Below are positions 1 through 11,479 of a stretch of 64,000 nt of DNA, piece after piece (positions within the stretch are counted from its first letter, which is position 1; every line of letters starts with the position of its first letter). Made by a program: the position numbers and the translations under genes. The notes below the pieces were generated by a model, which did no database searches, was not told where the DNA came from, and saw only the letters and a list, made by a program, of their open reading frames with translations. The stretch covers positions 67,342,490-67,406,489 of the forward strand of contig CM054143.1 of NCBI GenBank assembly GCA_028751875.1, read 5' to 3'. Source of the DNA: Rapana venosa. Taxonomy: Eukaryota > Mollusca > Gastropoda > Neogastropoda > Muricidae.

Positions 1-169
1 GTGGCTCCATAGAAACCTATCAGTGTCGTCATTAGAGGCGGTGCTGTTGGTGGGTCCTGCATAACGATGGCTCAGAACAGGCACCACAGAACTCCACCGA
101 GGTCACTCAGGAGCTGTTCAGAGCTCCTAGATCCTCTGCTCTACCTTTGACCTCAAAGCACCTCAACAT

Positions 170-345
170 TTGAGGACTTTGGCACAGATGATGGGGGAAT
201 GGAAGGAAATCGGCACACGTGGTAAAGACATTTGAGGACTTTTGTACAGGTGGTGATTGGCTTTGAGGACTTTGGCATAGGTGGTGAGAGAATTGGAGGA
301 CTTTGGCACAGGTGGTGAGAGAATTGGAGGACTTTGGAGTGGCCA
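170..345. repeat. Degenerate ~32-bp minisatellite
   Basis: About five imperfect copies of a unit containing GAGGACTTTGGCACAGGTGG. The last two copies are nearly identical and the first ones have diverged. It reads open on the minus strand only because of its repeat structure, and I see no gene in it. Confidence 0.7.
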
Positions 346-414
346 GGGACTGAAACACTCAGGCAGTGGGAGAAGCTGGATAAAAGGAGCGACTTCTAGA
401 GAAGAAGTAGGGTC

Positions 415-785
415 TGCTCCGTGGTTCAGTGGATCAGGGGTCGACAGGTAATGTGCCTGCCTAGAAAGCGAAAAGTTCGGGTCAGAACTGTGCGGTGGTT
501 TGATCCCCGTTTGAGTCCGAAATTTCCCCCCATCCGCTAGACCATGTGTAGTGGTCTGGGTGCTAGTCTTTTTGATGAGACAATAAACCGAGGTCCCGTG
601 TGTTACACAAAATTACTTAGTGCATGTAAAAGAACCCACGGCAACAACAGAGAATGTTGTCCCTGGCAAAATTTTGTAGAAAAAGTCACTCTGATAGGGA
701 AACAAATACATTTGCAGAGAGGAAAAAAAACTAATGGATGGCGCTGTTCTTGTGGCGATGTACTCTCCCAGGGAGAGCTTTAACC
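415..785 (+). mobile_element. tRNA-derived SINE, family A
   Basis: The head is tRNA-like, with a box A-like stretch near 423-436 and a box B (GGTTTGATCCC) at 497-507. The core near 572-600 carries GATGAGACAATAAACCGAG, followed by a region with AACCCACGGCAACAA and the end motif TGGATGGCGCTG near 734. This order matches SINEs I know from gastropod genomes. Boundaries are estimates. Short open frames across it are not genes. Confidence 0.75.
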
Positions 786-925
786 ACCAGACTTACGGAG
801 GGCGAGAGGGACACAGAGACTCAGCTAAGATAGGGGCAGATAGACAGATAAAGATACAAAGGGACAGACAGACTAAGACAAGACAGGCAAGGACAAGTAG
901 TCAGACAGAGAGACAGATGGAAGAA
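786..925. repeat. GACA-rich low-complexity tract
   Basis: Degenerate purine-rich sequence with many AGACAGA words directly after the SINE. It may have grown from the SINE tail. Confidence 0.5.
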
Positions 926-1024
926 CAGATTCTTTGCAGTGATATAGACGTCAGATCTGAAATTCAAGCTGAATTAAACGTTATAGTTTCTCTAATTTCT
1001 TCTTCATCGACCCTAAGAAAAACA

Positions 1025-1180
1025 GCAATTGTAACCTGTCATATGAGCGAAGCTGCATTGTGCTTCCGTTTAGTGCCTGACAATTGAAGCCCAGTGCATC
1101 CAACTTTGGCATGGGAAAGAATTGTTATCTTTTAAGTCTTTAAGGCAGGTGAATGAACCAAGAAGGTGGAATATGGACAA
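1025..1180 (+). repeat. Dispersed repeat C, copy 1
   Basis: Clearly similar to 38836-38990 over about 150 bp. Shared words include TATGAGCGAA, GCCTGACAA, TTCGGCATGGG or TTTGGCATGGG, and TTTAAGTCTTT. It has no coding potential and is probably the 3' part of a SINE-like family. The full extent is unknown. Confidence 0.6.
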
Positions 1181-1723
1181 GAAGGGGACATGAAGGAGCA
1201 AAACAAAAACAAAGAGAGTGATAGAAAGGAAGGAATCCCTTGCACAGAATTTCCACAATGTGTGGATGCTATTTAGTTTGACAGTCCCATTGCATCTCCA
1301 TGGGGAAGTTTCTATATCTTAACCTAAAACGTTCATAAACAGATTGATAAACAGTTTTTTAAAAAATGACCACTCCTAACCTCTTACAACATTTTTCAAA
1401 CAACAATCATGATCACTCTACAGATTCCACAAGTCCTGTATACAATTTCTTCCACCCCCCCCCCCCCCTTGAAATCCATCTAATTGCCAGCCTACCACAA
1501 CCTATGATCAAGATGTCTGTCACCTTATTTGTTCACTTAACCTTAAAGGGTTTTTCCTATTGTTTCTTTTTTATTCTTTGTAGTATAACATCACTAGGAA
1601 ATAATATAAATTAAACAAATCAAAACAAATCAAACTGTGATGCCATTTGTCTCATCACAGGTGTGCTTCAAGGCTGTGCCACATCCCCCTCATGTTACTG
1701 CCAGGGACCAGCAAGGGTTAATT
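1181..1723. other. No gene recognised
   Basis: AT-rich sequence with one poly(C) run near 1454-1468. I see no coding, RNA or repeat signal beyond this. Confidence 0.5.
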
Positions 1724-1817
1724 TGTGGTTGTGTGTGAGTGTGTGTGTGTGTGTGTGTGTGTTTGTGTGTGTGTGTTGTGTGTTGTGTGTGTTGTGTGTG
1801 TTGTGTGTGTTGTGTGT

Positions 1818-1877
<60 letters not shown>

Positions 1878-2040
1878 TGTGTGTGTGTGTGTTGTGTGTG
1901 GTGAGGGGGTGTGTGTGTGTGTGTGTGTGTGTGTGAGTGTGTGTGTGTGTGTGAGTGTGTGTGTGTGTGTGTGAGTGTGTGTGTGTGAGGTTTTGTGTGT
2001 GTGTGGTGTGTGTGTGTGTGAGTGTGTGTGTGTGTGTGTG

Positions 2041-2082
<42 letters not shown>

Positions 2083-2136
2083 TGTGGGGTGTGTGTGTGT
2101 GTGTGTGTGAGTTGTTTTGGTGTGGTGTGTGTGTGT

Positions 2137-2182
<46 letters not shown>

Positions 2183-2371
2183 GTGTGTGTGTGTGTGTGT
2201 GGTTGGGGTGTGTGTGTGTTGTGTGTGTGTGTGTATGTGTGTGTGTGTATGTGTGTGTGTGTGTGTGTAGTGTGGGGTGTGTGTGTGAGTGTGTGTGTGT
2301 GTGTGTGAGTGTGTGTGTATGTGTGTGTTGTGTGTATGTGTTGTGTGTTTTGTTGGGGGTGTGTGTGTGTG

Positions 2372-2419
<48 letters not shown>

Positions 2420-2505
2420 TGTGTATAGTGGTTTGGTGTGTATGTGATGAGTGTAGATGTGTGTGTAGAAGTGTGTGTGAGTAAAAGTGTGTGTGATGTG
2501 TGAAA
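1724..2505. repeat. Long (GT)n microsatellite
   Basis: About 780 bp of GT repeats broken by GTTGT, GAG and GGGG interruptions. The long Cys/Val and His/Thr frames on both strands are translations of the repeat and not proteins. Confidence 0.97.
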
Positions 2506-2510
2506 GTGTT

Positions 2511-2650
2511 GTCAGCACAGACAGGAGGGAAGTAAAAGGCTGTGACTTGAATGATGTGGTCAGCAAGACATGGGAGGAAAGTAAAGGCTGTGACTTGAAA
2601 TGATGTGGTCAGCACAGACAGGAGGGAAGTAAAAGGCTGTGACTTGACAG
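2511..2650. repeat. ~48-bp tandem repeat, three copies
   Basis: Copies start at about 2511, 2559 and 2608, each with GTCAGCA followed by GGCTGTGACTTGA. Copies 1 and 3 are almost identical and copy 2 differs by small indels. Confidence 0.85.
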
Positions 2651-2970
2651 TGTCTCTCTAGATGGTTGAGTGGCTGGTTTCTTCATCTTCTTGGTTCTGA
2701 CATTCTCAGTTCTTTGTGTGGAATTCAGAGATTTACCTTCATTCTTTTTTTCGTTGTTTTTTCTTATTCTGTCTCTGTCTCTGTGTGTTCTCTCGTCCTG
2801 TCTCTCTGTCTGCCGGATGAAACAAGATGCACATGCATTATTCTGTTACCTTCAAAATACATATTTATTCTGTCGCGGTGGTTTGAATATCACTCCGGGC
2901 TGACACACTGTTTTCTTCAGCTCCATAAAAATTGCAGTTAATTTGTTAAAATCTTAGTTAATTTGTGACC

Positions 2971-3207
2971 ATGGGGTATTCTTTACAGCTGTATCGAATT
3001 GCTAAAGGTATTTTCTTGTGGACTCTGTTAAAAATTATGTCAAGGAAAGCTTCCATAGCATCAAATCGATTGAAAGGAATTCGTGTGCACACTTTCTCTG
3101 CTAAACTGGCTGTTAGCACTCTGCTGCTTATGTTGCTGATGGCAGGAGTGGAACCAAACCCTGGTCCATCACCTGGTGACAGACAAACAAACAAACAGCA
3201 AAGATGA
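2971..3207 (+). CDS. Leader ORF with a 2A-like recoding peptide
   Basis: A 78-codon frame. I chose the ATG at 2971 because it sits in a strong Kozak-like context (GACCATGG). Residues 47-58 are hydrophobic (AVSTLLLMLLMA). They run directly into GVEPNPGP, where NPGP is residues 63-66 and lies at 3157-3168. The 2A consensus is D-V/I-E-x-N-P-G-P. Here G replaces the first Asp, and the E and NPGP are kept. In 2A peptides the ribosome skips the bond between the last Gly and Pro. 2A-like sequences are known at the N-terminus of some APE-type LINEs, including sea urchin ones, where some also act as signal sequences. The frame stops at 3205, just after the motif, and ORF1 begins in another frame at 3339, so an indel may have separated them. 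Activity is untested. Confidence 0.6.
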   Translation: MGYSLQLYRIAKGIFLWTLLKIMSRKASIASNRLKGIRVHTFSAKLAVSTLLLMLLMAGVEPNPGPSPGDRQTNKQQR

Positions 3208-3338
3208 TGATGATGATCGTGCATCGCATACAGGTGACAGCAATTTCAAGAGCAATTCGTGTTTAGTGCTATTAACGAAATTTCTCGAACTGTTTCACAC
3301 ATGACAAGTAAATAAAACTCCCTTGGATATATGTCTGG

Positions 3339-4474
3339 ATGATAATTATGTCAAGCTTTGTGCACAGCAAGTTTACTGAAATGGAGGAGGAACAGAATGT
3401 TCTGCATTTGGACATTGACGCTCTGGCAAACAAGTGTGATGAACTGGAGTCTTGCCTCTCACACCTTGAAAAAAGAACTGTAAAGATGGAGAAAGAGCAT
3501 CAGATGACTGACAGCTTACACCGGCATTACAACCTGCTGTTCTTTAGTCGTTCTGATCGGGATGACTCATGGGAATCTTGTGAAGCCAAGGTGAAAGACG
3601 TGATCTACCATGAAATGAAGCTGAAAGAGCCAGTGGCCATAGGACAAGCACGTCCAGTCGGGCCAGGCATTCTGGTTTGTTTCCAGAGGTTGAAACAACG
3701 AGACATAGTGCTTCAACATGCTAGAGAACTCAAGGAAATCCAATCACCTGTGTATGTACCAGAGTATTTCTCTGCTACAGTACGCCAGAAACGAGCTGGT
3801 TTGGTACCTCTCATGAAAGAAAGACGCCATGATGGAATAAGAGCCAGACTTCGGAATGACAAGCTGGTTACAGAACGTGGCACTTACGCATTCGACCTGG
3901 AGAAGCAGGAGTTCCAGAAGCTGGAGAGCAGACCAACATGGAGATGTCAGAGGAGGGTTTGGCGGACAAACAGAGAAGCAGTCGATCACTGCACTGACCA
4001 ACACCAGCTGGAGGGTCAGCGGTCTGAGGGTCAGCAACAGGAGCGGTCTGAGGGTCAGCAACAGCAGCGGTCTGAGGGTCAGCAACAGCAGCGGTCTGAG
4101 GGTCAACGACAGCAGAGGTCTGAGGGTCAGCGACAGCAGCGGTCTGAGGGTCAGCAACAGCAGCGGTCTGAGGGTCAGCAACAGCAGCGGTCTGAGGGTC
4201 AGCAACAGCAGCGGTCTGAGGGTCAGCAACAGCAGCGGTCTGAGGGTCAGCAACAGCAGAGGTCTGAGGGTCAGCAACAGCAGAGGTCTGAGGGTCCAGG
4301 ACAGGCAGCAGCATCCAAGTATGAAGGCAACCACCCATCTGTTCTCCCACATACTCAGGCAAAAAGCCACACCAACATTCACAGCTCACAAACCCACAAA
4401 CAACACGTCCACCCCCATAGTGCAACAGACAATAGACAAACACACATTCCATCAGTTGAAAGTAACAGACATTC

Positions 4475-4548
<74 letters not shown>

Positions 4549-4823
4549 CACACACACACACACCACACCACACACACACACACACAGAGATGGCCTTTCA
4601 GAGAGAATGCTGGTCATGGTTTTGGTCGTGGCAGAGGACCAGGATCACCAGGACTGTCCTCCACCAATACTCCATGCCAGAGAGCGGTGGTGATAAACCA
4701 AATGATTTCCCACGTGCAACAGTCAATGAAGAAATGGACAATACAAGTGTAGGTGACAGTGATGCTGATGACCTGAATGATGATAAAAGTTCAACTGACT
4801 TAGCCAATACTGAGTGGAGATGA
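3339..4823 (+). CDS. Retrotransposon ORF1 protein (coiled coil, RRM-like, C-terminal domain)
   Basis: A 494-codon frame. Residues 14-58 form an acidic and basic heptad-like coiled coil, residues about 62-130 look like the RRM-type domain of LINE ORF1 proteins, and residues about 138-190 look like its C-terminal RNA-binding domain (FSATVRQKRAGLVPLMKERR). Such proteins trimerise, coat the element RNA and act as chaperones. After residue 215 the protein departs from the family: twelve RSEG-type octapeptide repeats, then His/Thr runs from an in-frame CA microsatellite, then an acidic tail ending near NTEWR. The reading frame stays open through both repeats. The stop is a TGA at 4821, and the endonuclease ORF continues in the same frame immediately after it. 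Start choice between the first two ATGs (3339, 3348) is uncertain. Confidence 0.65.
4014..4297 (+). repeat. In-frame 24-bp coding minisatellite (RSEGQQQQ)
   Basis: Twelve 24-bp copies, each encoding an octapeptide RSEGQQQQ with small variants (QQQE, QRQQ). Copy number is likely to vary between alleles. It lies in the ORF1 C-terminal region. Confidence 0.9.
4479..4588. repeat. (CA)n microsatellite inside ORF1
   Basis: About 110 bp of CA repeats with AACAC and CCACACC breaks, translated as His/Thr in the ORF1 frame without a stop. Confidence 0.9.
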
Positions 4824-6654
4824 TGGGAAGGCCTGCCCAAGTCAAATGCTCAGGTACCTTTCAAACTGCTCAACCTTACTGTAGCAGGACTTGCAGCCAA
4901 ACTGGTAAGCGGAGACTTTATTAACTATATTAATTCCTTTGATGTGGTGTGCCTTACAGAAACCTATGTGGATCAAGAGTTTGATTTTCATCTATTTAAG
5001 GACTTTGATGTGTTTAACTCCCCAGCTAAAAAGCTCAGTAAGCAGGGAAGAAGAAGTGGGGGTGTTGTTGTGCTTGTGAAGAAACTTTTTGCCCAGCATT
5101 TTGAAAAGATTTCTGTAAATTATTCAAAATTTTTAATGTGATTGTTCTGAAAATGTCTAAAGATTTATTCCATTTAGACAAACCTGTCTTGTGTTTGTTT
5201 GTGTACATCCCCCCACGTGACTCACCTGTGTATACCATGACAAATGATGGGGTTGGGATAGAAATCATTGAGCACTGTGTAGCTGATGTATTGAATGCAG
5301 AGTCTGATATGTACATACTAATGACTGGAGAATTTAACGCCCGTACTGGGCAGGAAAATGGCCAGATTGTGACTGACTGTTTAAGCACCAGCAGTGAAGA
5401 TGAAAATGTATTTGCACGTACTTCGCGAGATGAGGGCTTCAATGGGTTTGGTACTCAGTTCTTATCATTGTGTGATATCTTAGATTGCTCTATACTTAAT
5501 GGAGTAAAGATGTTTGGCATTGATGACAGTTAAGCTTTCATTTCCAATACTGGATTAAGTACTGTAGATTATTTTATTGTATCAAATAGCTTGTGATACA
5601 ATGAGTTTTTGGTCTCTCTTATTGTGGACACTACATATATCGAGTCAGATCATTTACCTGTTATTTTCATGCTCAAGAGTGTTCTCAATATAAATTCTGA
5701 CAGCAATACAGGGCAGAATGTACAATTGTTTGAGAAGCTTTTATGGGATAATGAAAAAGTTTGGGTATTCTTAGAGTCATTAATTTCAACTATTAACCAA
5801 GGTAATTTAGAAAAGGCAAGGTCATTTATCAAGTTAGACACTGACAAGGCATTATAGGAATTTAATGGTTGTCTAAACACTGCAAGCAAATGTATGATGA
5901 AGAGGGTTAGGACTAACAATGGTAAAAGAGAAGCTCGCTGGTTTGATAAAGAGTGTTTTGACTTGAAGAGGGAAGCAAGGGCGAAAATGCGTAGATTTGA
6001 AAGAACACAACATGCAGTAGATTGGCAAAAGGCTGTTCAGGCTAGGACTGAATATTGTAAAGTTCTGAGAGCTAAGAAACAAAGTTTTAAGTCAAGTGCA
6101 ACTCAACATCTAGCTGACAACATAACAGACCCAAACCTCTTTTGGAGAGAAGTTAATATAACTTTAGGTCTTGGGAAAAAGAAACAGGCAAGTAATCAGA
6201 TTACTAAGGAAGACTGGTTTAAACACTTTCAGAATGTTTTTAATGCTGGTTGTAGCTTAGAGAAGAAACTTTTCCGAATGGCACCCCCTTTTATCGAGGA
6301 GCTGATAAATCCTATCTCCAAGCATGAAGTCATAACATCAATAAAGAAATTAAAAACAGAAAAGCTTAATGGTTAGGACAATGTTTTTGCAGAAATGTTG
6401 AAGTCAGCAGGCAATTACTGTTAAAGTTTATTACTGAATTTTCAATGAAAGTTTTATTTGAATGGCAAGTATCCAACTATTTGGACCAGAGCTATTGTTG
6501 TGCCGATACACAAAAAGGGATCAGTAGATGTAGCTGACAATTATAGAGGAGTGTCACTGCTTAGTGTTATGGGTAAATGTTATACTGCTATTCTAAATAA
6601 CAGACTTTACAACTGGCTAGAAGACCATGACGAAATTCCAGAAAATCAGGCTGG
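4824..6654 (+). pseudogene. Retrotransposon ORF2, 5' half: endonuclease and RT fingers (broken)
   Basis: This is the upstream half of the ORF2 polyprotein, which nicks target DNA and copies the element RNA. The endonuclease reads VVCLTETYVD near 4948, GEFNARTG near 5330 (usually GDFN), TVDYFIVS near 5565 and SDHLPV near 5645. A basic linker follows (about 5894-6370). RT motifs 1-2 then appear (IVVPIHKKG near 6495, DNYRGVSLLSV near 6537, ending ENQAG at 6652). It starts in the ORF1 frame straight after the ORF1 stop. One frameshift near 5132 and at least four in-frame stops (5531, 5855, 6374, 6421) break it. The rest of the RT lies at 11968-13565, beyond the nested insertion. It cannot make a working protein as it stands. 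Confidence 0.8.
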
Positions 6655-8065
6655 TGAGATTGTGTCAAGCATCGTCAGCTGCACACCAGTATCCAGCAGA
6701 CTCATCTCAGAGTTTCCGCAAACCCCCAGAATCTCACCATCATCCAAGTGTATGCTCCAACATCTGATTATGATGATGACCAGATAGAAGAATTCTATGA
6801 ACAACTTGAAAACGTCATCTCCAAAACGCCCCAAAAGACATTCTTATGTGGAAGGCGACTGAATCTAAGTGGGACCTGATGCCTATGACACCTGACAGAA
6901 CCACAGGACCCTTTGAACTAGGAGAAACAATGAAAGAGGGACAGCGGCTGCTGGAATTCGCAAAGAAGCATAAACTAACTCTGGTAAACACACTCCATCC
7001 TCACAAGCCATCTAGAACATCAACTTGGCACTCACCAAATGGTCTGATTCACAATCAAATTGACTACATTCTGTCACCCCAAAGATTCAAATCAGCATAA
7101 ACAAGGCAAACACAAGAACATTCCAGTGGCTGACATTAGCAGTGAACCACGACCTTGTACTTACCACCATCAAAGCTGAAACTGAAAGCAAAACAACAGC
7201 CAAAAAACAACGCATAAGATTTGATCTTGAAAACTCAAAGACCCAGACAGTGGTTGAGATCTTCCAAAAGCCACTTGGAGGAAAGTTCGCCGCAACTCAC
7301 AGCCATCGACAATGATGTGGACACACTACCAACAACATCAAAGAAGTGCTAATGACAGCAGCAAAAGAAACATTAGGAACGAACAGACAAAGAAACAACC
7401 CTGGGTGACAAATGAGGTTCTTGACCTCTGCAACAAAAGAAGAGAGCTTAAGCAACAAAAGTTCACAAGTCAAGAAGCCAACAAAAATACAGGAATAGCC
7501 ACGAGAAGTGAGGAAAAAGATGAGAGAAGCCAAAAAGCGTGGATATGAACAATGCCAACAATCGAAGTTTGGAATGGCCAAGGGAAACAGCAAAACAGCT
7601 TACGACACTCTGAAATCACTAACTAAAACCACACAGCCTAAAGCCCTGTTATTGAAGACAAGAAGGAAATCTTTTAACGGAAAGCAATGCCATCCTCCAA
7701 CCTGGACGGAAACACTGTGAGGATTGTATAACTACCCACTAGCCCAGATACCAACATAGTTTCTGACCAAACCCCTGTGAACACCAAGATAAAGACCCAC
7801 CAATACTAAGGTGTGAAGTGGACACAGGTATTAAATAATTGAAGATGGGGAAGTCCCCTGGAATCGATAATATCCCAGATGAACTCATAAAAAATTGAGG
7901 GAATGAAACAGCAAGGCGATTCACAGAATTTTGTCAGAAGATTCACGACACCAAAGAATGGCCAGAAGAATGGACACAGTCTTGTAATACCCCTACCAAA
8001 GAAAGGAAACCTCAAGCAATGCCAGAACTACAGAACCATCAGTCTCATAAGCCATCCTAGCAAGA
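6655..8065 (+). pseudogene. RTE-like ORF2 fragment 1: endonuclease end, linker, RT fingers
   Basis: Frames recognisable as RTE-type read SSRLIS near 6690, IIQVYAPTSDYDDD near 6738 (in a shifted frame), HKPSRTSTWHSPNG near 7000, then NQIDYILS near 7053, the end of the AP-type endonuclease. The linker reads KQPWVTNEVLDLCNKRR near 7393. The RT fingers read IDNIPDELI near 7865 and SLVIPLPKKGN near 7980, ending at HPSKI (8065). There are many frameshifts and stops. The protein nicked target DNA and began reverse transcription. This copy is long dead. Confidence 0.75.
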
Positions 8066-8876
8066 TCAATTACGGCGTATTAGTGCAATTCGAAAGTACC
8101 TGTCCACTGATGCAATATCCAAACTTGTTGCGTCTCTCATTCTTTCATGTCTGGACTATTGCAATTCTCTGTTGGCTGGTCTGCCAGCATCATCAATCCA
8201 ATCCCTTCAACGTATACAAAACTCTGCAGCTCGACTACTCCTCAGAAATAAAAAAATCTGAGCATATTACCCCTCTCTTGCAATCTCTCCACTGGCTGCC
8301 TGTGCCACAGAGAGTAAACTATAAGATCAGTACCCTCTGTTACAAATGTCTCCACAAAACAGCACCCGCCTACCTCTGTGAATGTCTTCACTTGTACACT
8401 CCTTCTCGTTCTCTCCGCTCTGCTGCAGATACCTTGTCCTTACGAATACCTAGATTCAACCAATCCACCATCGGCCGTCACTCTTTCTCAATTTCTGGTC
8501 CATTGATGTGGAATGATCTCCCTCTCTCTCTCTCCGTCAAAAGCCTTCTTATGACACTTTTAAATCCAGTCTCAAGACATATTTATTTCAAACCTAAGAT
8601 TTTCCTCTCCTGCTTCCTCTCATAGTTTTTCCCTGCCTTCAACAGCCAAGATTCTATTGCCAAGGTGTGTAACCTCTGTGTGTATGTGTGTGTGTGTGGT
8701 GTGTGTGTGTGTGTGTGTGGTGTGTGTGTGTGTGTGTGTGGTGTGTGTGTGTGTGTGTGATGCACATTTGGACTTGATGGAACTATTACTTGTTACTGGT
8801 TGTATGACTGTGCAAGAATGAGTTGAGTGCAAGCGCTTTGATTTGTCTCTGCAAGATATAGCGCTATATAAATTCC

Positions 8877-8915
<39 letters not shown>

Positions 8916-8918
8916 TTA
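8066..8918 (+). mobile_element. L2-like LINE, 5'-truncated copy a
   Basis: The copy starts in the RT thumb region and runs to a typical 3' end with AGCGCTATATAAATTCCA followed by (ATT)n. Coding remnants read SEHITPLLQSLHWLPVPQ, YKCLHKTAPAYLCECLHLYT and MWNDLPLSLS. A GT array sits in the 3' UTR at about 8683-8760. The RTE sequence resumes at ATGCTGCGGG (8919). The junctions share only ATC, so a target duplication is at most about 3 bp. Confidence 0.85.
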
Positions 8919-9857
8919 TTATCATGCTGCGGGTAGTCCTCAACAGACTGAAAAACCAAGCGGAAAACTCCTGGCAGAAGAACAAGCCAGCTTTAGACCA
9001 AAATGCAGCACAATGGAACAAATTTTCAATCTGAGATTTCTGATAGAGAAACATCTCCAACACCAAAAAGACTTGTATCACAATTTCATAGACTTCAAAA
9101 AGGCCTTTGACAGGGTATGTCATGACGGCCTCTGGCAAGTACTCAGGCACTTCAACATTGACAACTGCCTCATTGAAGTCATCAATGCACTGTACGAGAC
9201 GGCAAGAAGTGCAGTTTTCATGAACAATCATATGGGCGAGTTCTTCAAGACCACGGTTGGGGTCCGTCAGGGCTGCCTCTCTCACCTGTACTTTTCAACC
9301 TCTTCCTCGAAAACATCATGACAGAGACACTGCAAAACCACCACACTTCCATCTCCATTGGTGGAAGACCCCTTTGCAACCTCAGATTTGCAGATGGCAT
9401 TGACCTCATGGGCGGCAGCAAACAAGAACTGCAAAACCTCACAGATAGTCTATCAGATCGAGCGAGCGCATACGGCGTGGAGGGTCAGTACAGAGAAATC
9501 AAAGATCATGGTCAACAGCGCAAGTAATGACAGCACGAAATAAAGATGACTTGAGAAATACTGGAAGAGGTGAGCCAATTCAAATATTTAGGCTCCATCC
9601 TAACAAAAGATGGCACATCAAACAATGAAGTGAAAGCTCACATTGCAACAACAACATCTGCTCTAGCCAGACTCAAGAGGATCATCAGAAGCAACAACAT
9701 CAGCTTCTGCACCAAATACCACCTCTACAAATCCCTTGTGATATCTATCCTCCTATATGGCTTTGAATCATGGACTCTGTCAGCAGAGCTAGAGAGGAGA
9801 ATCCAAGCATTCGAGAACAAGTGCAACATAAGACTTCTCAATATATCATACAAAGAA
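8919..9857 (+). pseudogene. RTE-like ORF2 fragment 2: RT palm and thumb
   Basis: This continues fragment 1 after the L2 insertion. It reads LNRLKNQAE, EQIFNLRFLIEKHLQHQ near 9015, FIDFKKAFDRV near 9085 (RT motif A), TTVGVRQGCL near 9250 (motif B), LRFADGIDLM near 9382 (motif C), FKYLGSILTKDG near 9575 and SWTLSAELERRIQAFE near 9767. The catalytic motif FADD is FADG here, so the second aspartate is lost and the enzyme would be inactive. Frameshifts lie between blocks. It ends at ISYKEH, where the second L2 copy enters. Confidence 0.8.
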
Positions 9858-11411
9858 CACCCATACCTGCTCCTGTTTTCTCACAATGCCTTCCACAACT
9901 TGTGCCTATTATCACTAAAATAGTAAACTCATCTCTTCAGTCAGGAAATTTTCCATCAGCTCTTAAAACAGCAATAGTCACACCTCTACTGAAAAAGCAC
10001 GACCTCGATCCCAACATTCTCAAGAATTATAGGCCTGTCTCAAACTTACCCTTTATCTCTAAAGTACTAGAAAAAGTTGTTCTCAAACAGCTCAACAGTC
10101 ACCTTCATTCCAATGATCTTCTTCCCACTTTTCAGTCTGCCTATCGCCCCAACCACAGCACCGAAACCACCCTAGTCCATACTTTAGATACACTTCTACT
10201 TGCTTCTGATGCAGGAAAAATCTCCCTCCTCACTCTTCTTGACTTATCTGCAGCCTTTGATACCATAGATCACTCAATTCTTCTTTCTCGCCTCCAAAAT
10301 ACGTTTGGTATTAATGGCACAGCCCTCACCTGGTTTACTTCATACCTCACAGACCGGTTCCAGAAAGTTATTGTAAACAAAATTCAATCAAAACCTGTCA
10401 AAATGGAATGTGGAGTCCCGCAGGGATCAGTCCTGGGCCCTGTTCTCTTTACTCTCTACACTGCTCCACTCTCACATATAATAAACAACCACCATATTGA
10501 TCATCATTTCTATGCCGATGATACTCAACTTCAGTGCAGCGATACTGTTGAAAACTTGCCTTCCCTCTTGACAAATATGTCCTACTGCCTTCAAGACATT
10601 CAAAACTGGATGACTCAGAACAAGTTACAACTTAATGCCGATAAAACCGAAGCCATGCTCATAGGGACCCAACATAAACTTTCCTCTATCACAAAAACTT
10701 CAATAGAATTCGGCAATATGTCAGTTCCTTTGTCCAACTCTGTGAAGTATTTAGGAGTAGTTCTTGACAACACACTCTCTATGAAAAAATTCATCACCCA
10801 GACCTGCCAGTCTTGCTACTATCAATTACGGCGCGTAAGCGCGATTCGCAAGTATCTGTCCACTGATGCAACTTCCAAGCTTGTCACATCTCTTATTCTT
10901 TCACGTTTAGACTACTGTAATTCTCTTTTGGCTGGCCTACCAGCATCATCTATCCACTCTCTTCAACGCATACAAAACTCTGCAGCTCGACTGGTCCTAA
11001 GAAAGAAAAAATCTGAACACATCACTCCTCTTCTGCGATCTCTTCACTGGTTGCCTGTCTCACAAAGACTGCAGTATAAAATCAATACCCTCTGTTTCAA
11101 ATGTCTCCACAAATCTGCACCCTCTTATCTCTGTAACTGTCTTCACCTGTACACTCCATCCCGTTCCCTTCGTTCAGCCGCAGATACTTTGTGCTTTCGA
11201 ACACCCAGATTCAAACAAACCACTGTTGGCCGTCGCTCCTTCTCTGTTTCTGGTCCATCCACCTGGAATGACCTCCCTCTTTCACTTCGTCAAAAGCCTT
11301 CACTTGATTCCTTCAAATCCAGCCTCAAAACACACTTATTTCCTACCTGAGACTTTCCCCCCACATATCTGTCCCTAATTTTCAACAGCATCTTTCACCC
11401 TCTAAGTGTTG

Positions 11412-11479
<68 letters not shown>

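Noticed and set aside
1695..2615. His/Thr and Cys/Val frames up to 306 codons
   Set aside because: Translations of the GT/CA microsatellite.
3744..4617. Leu/Arg-rich and Ala/Asp/Pro-rich frames on the minus strand
   Set aside because: Antisense shadows of the ORF1 octapeptide repeat and CA array.
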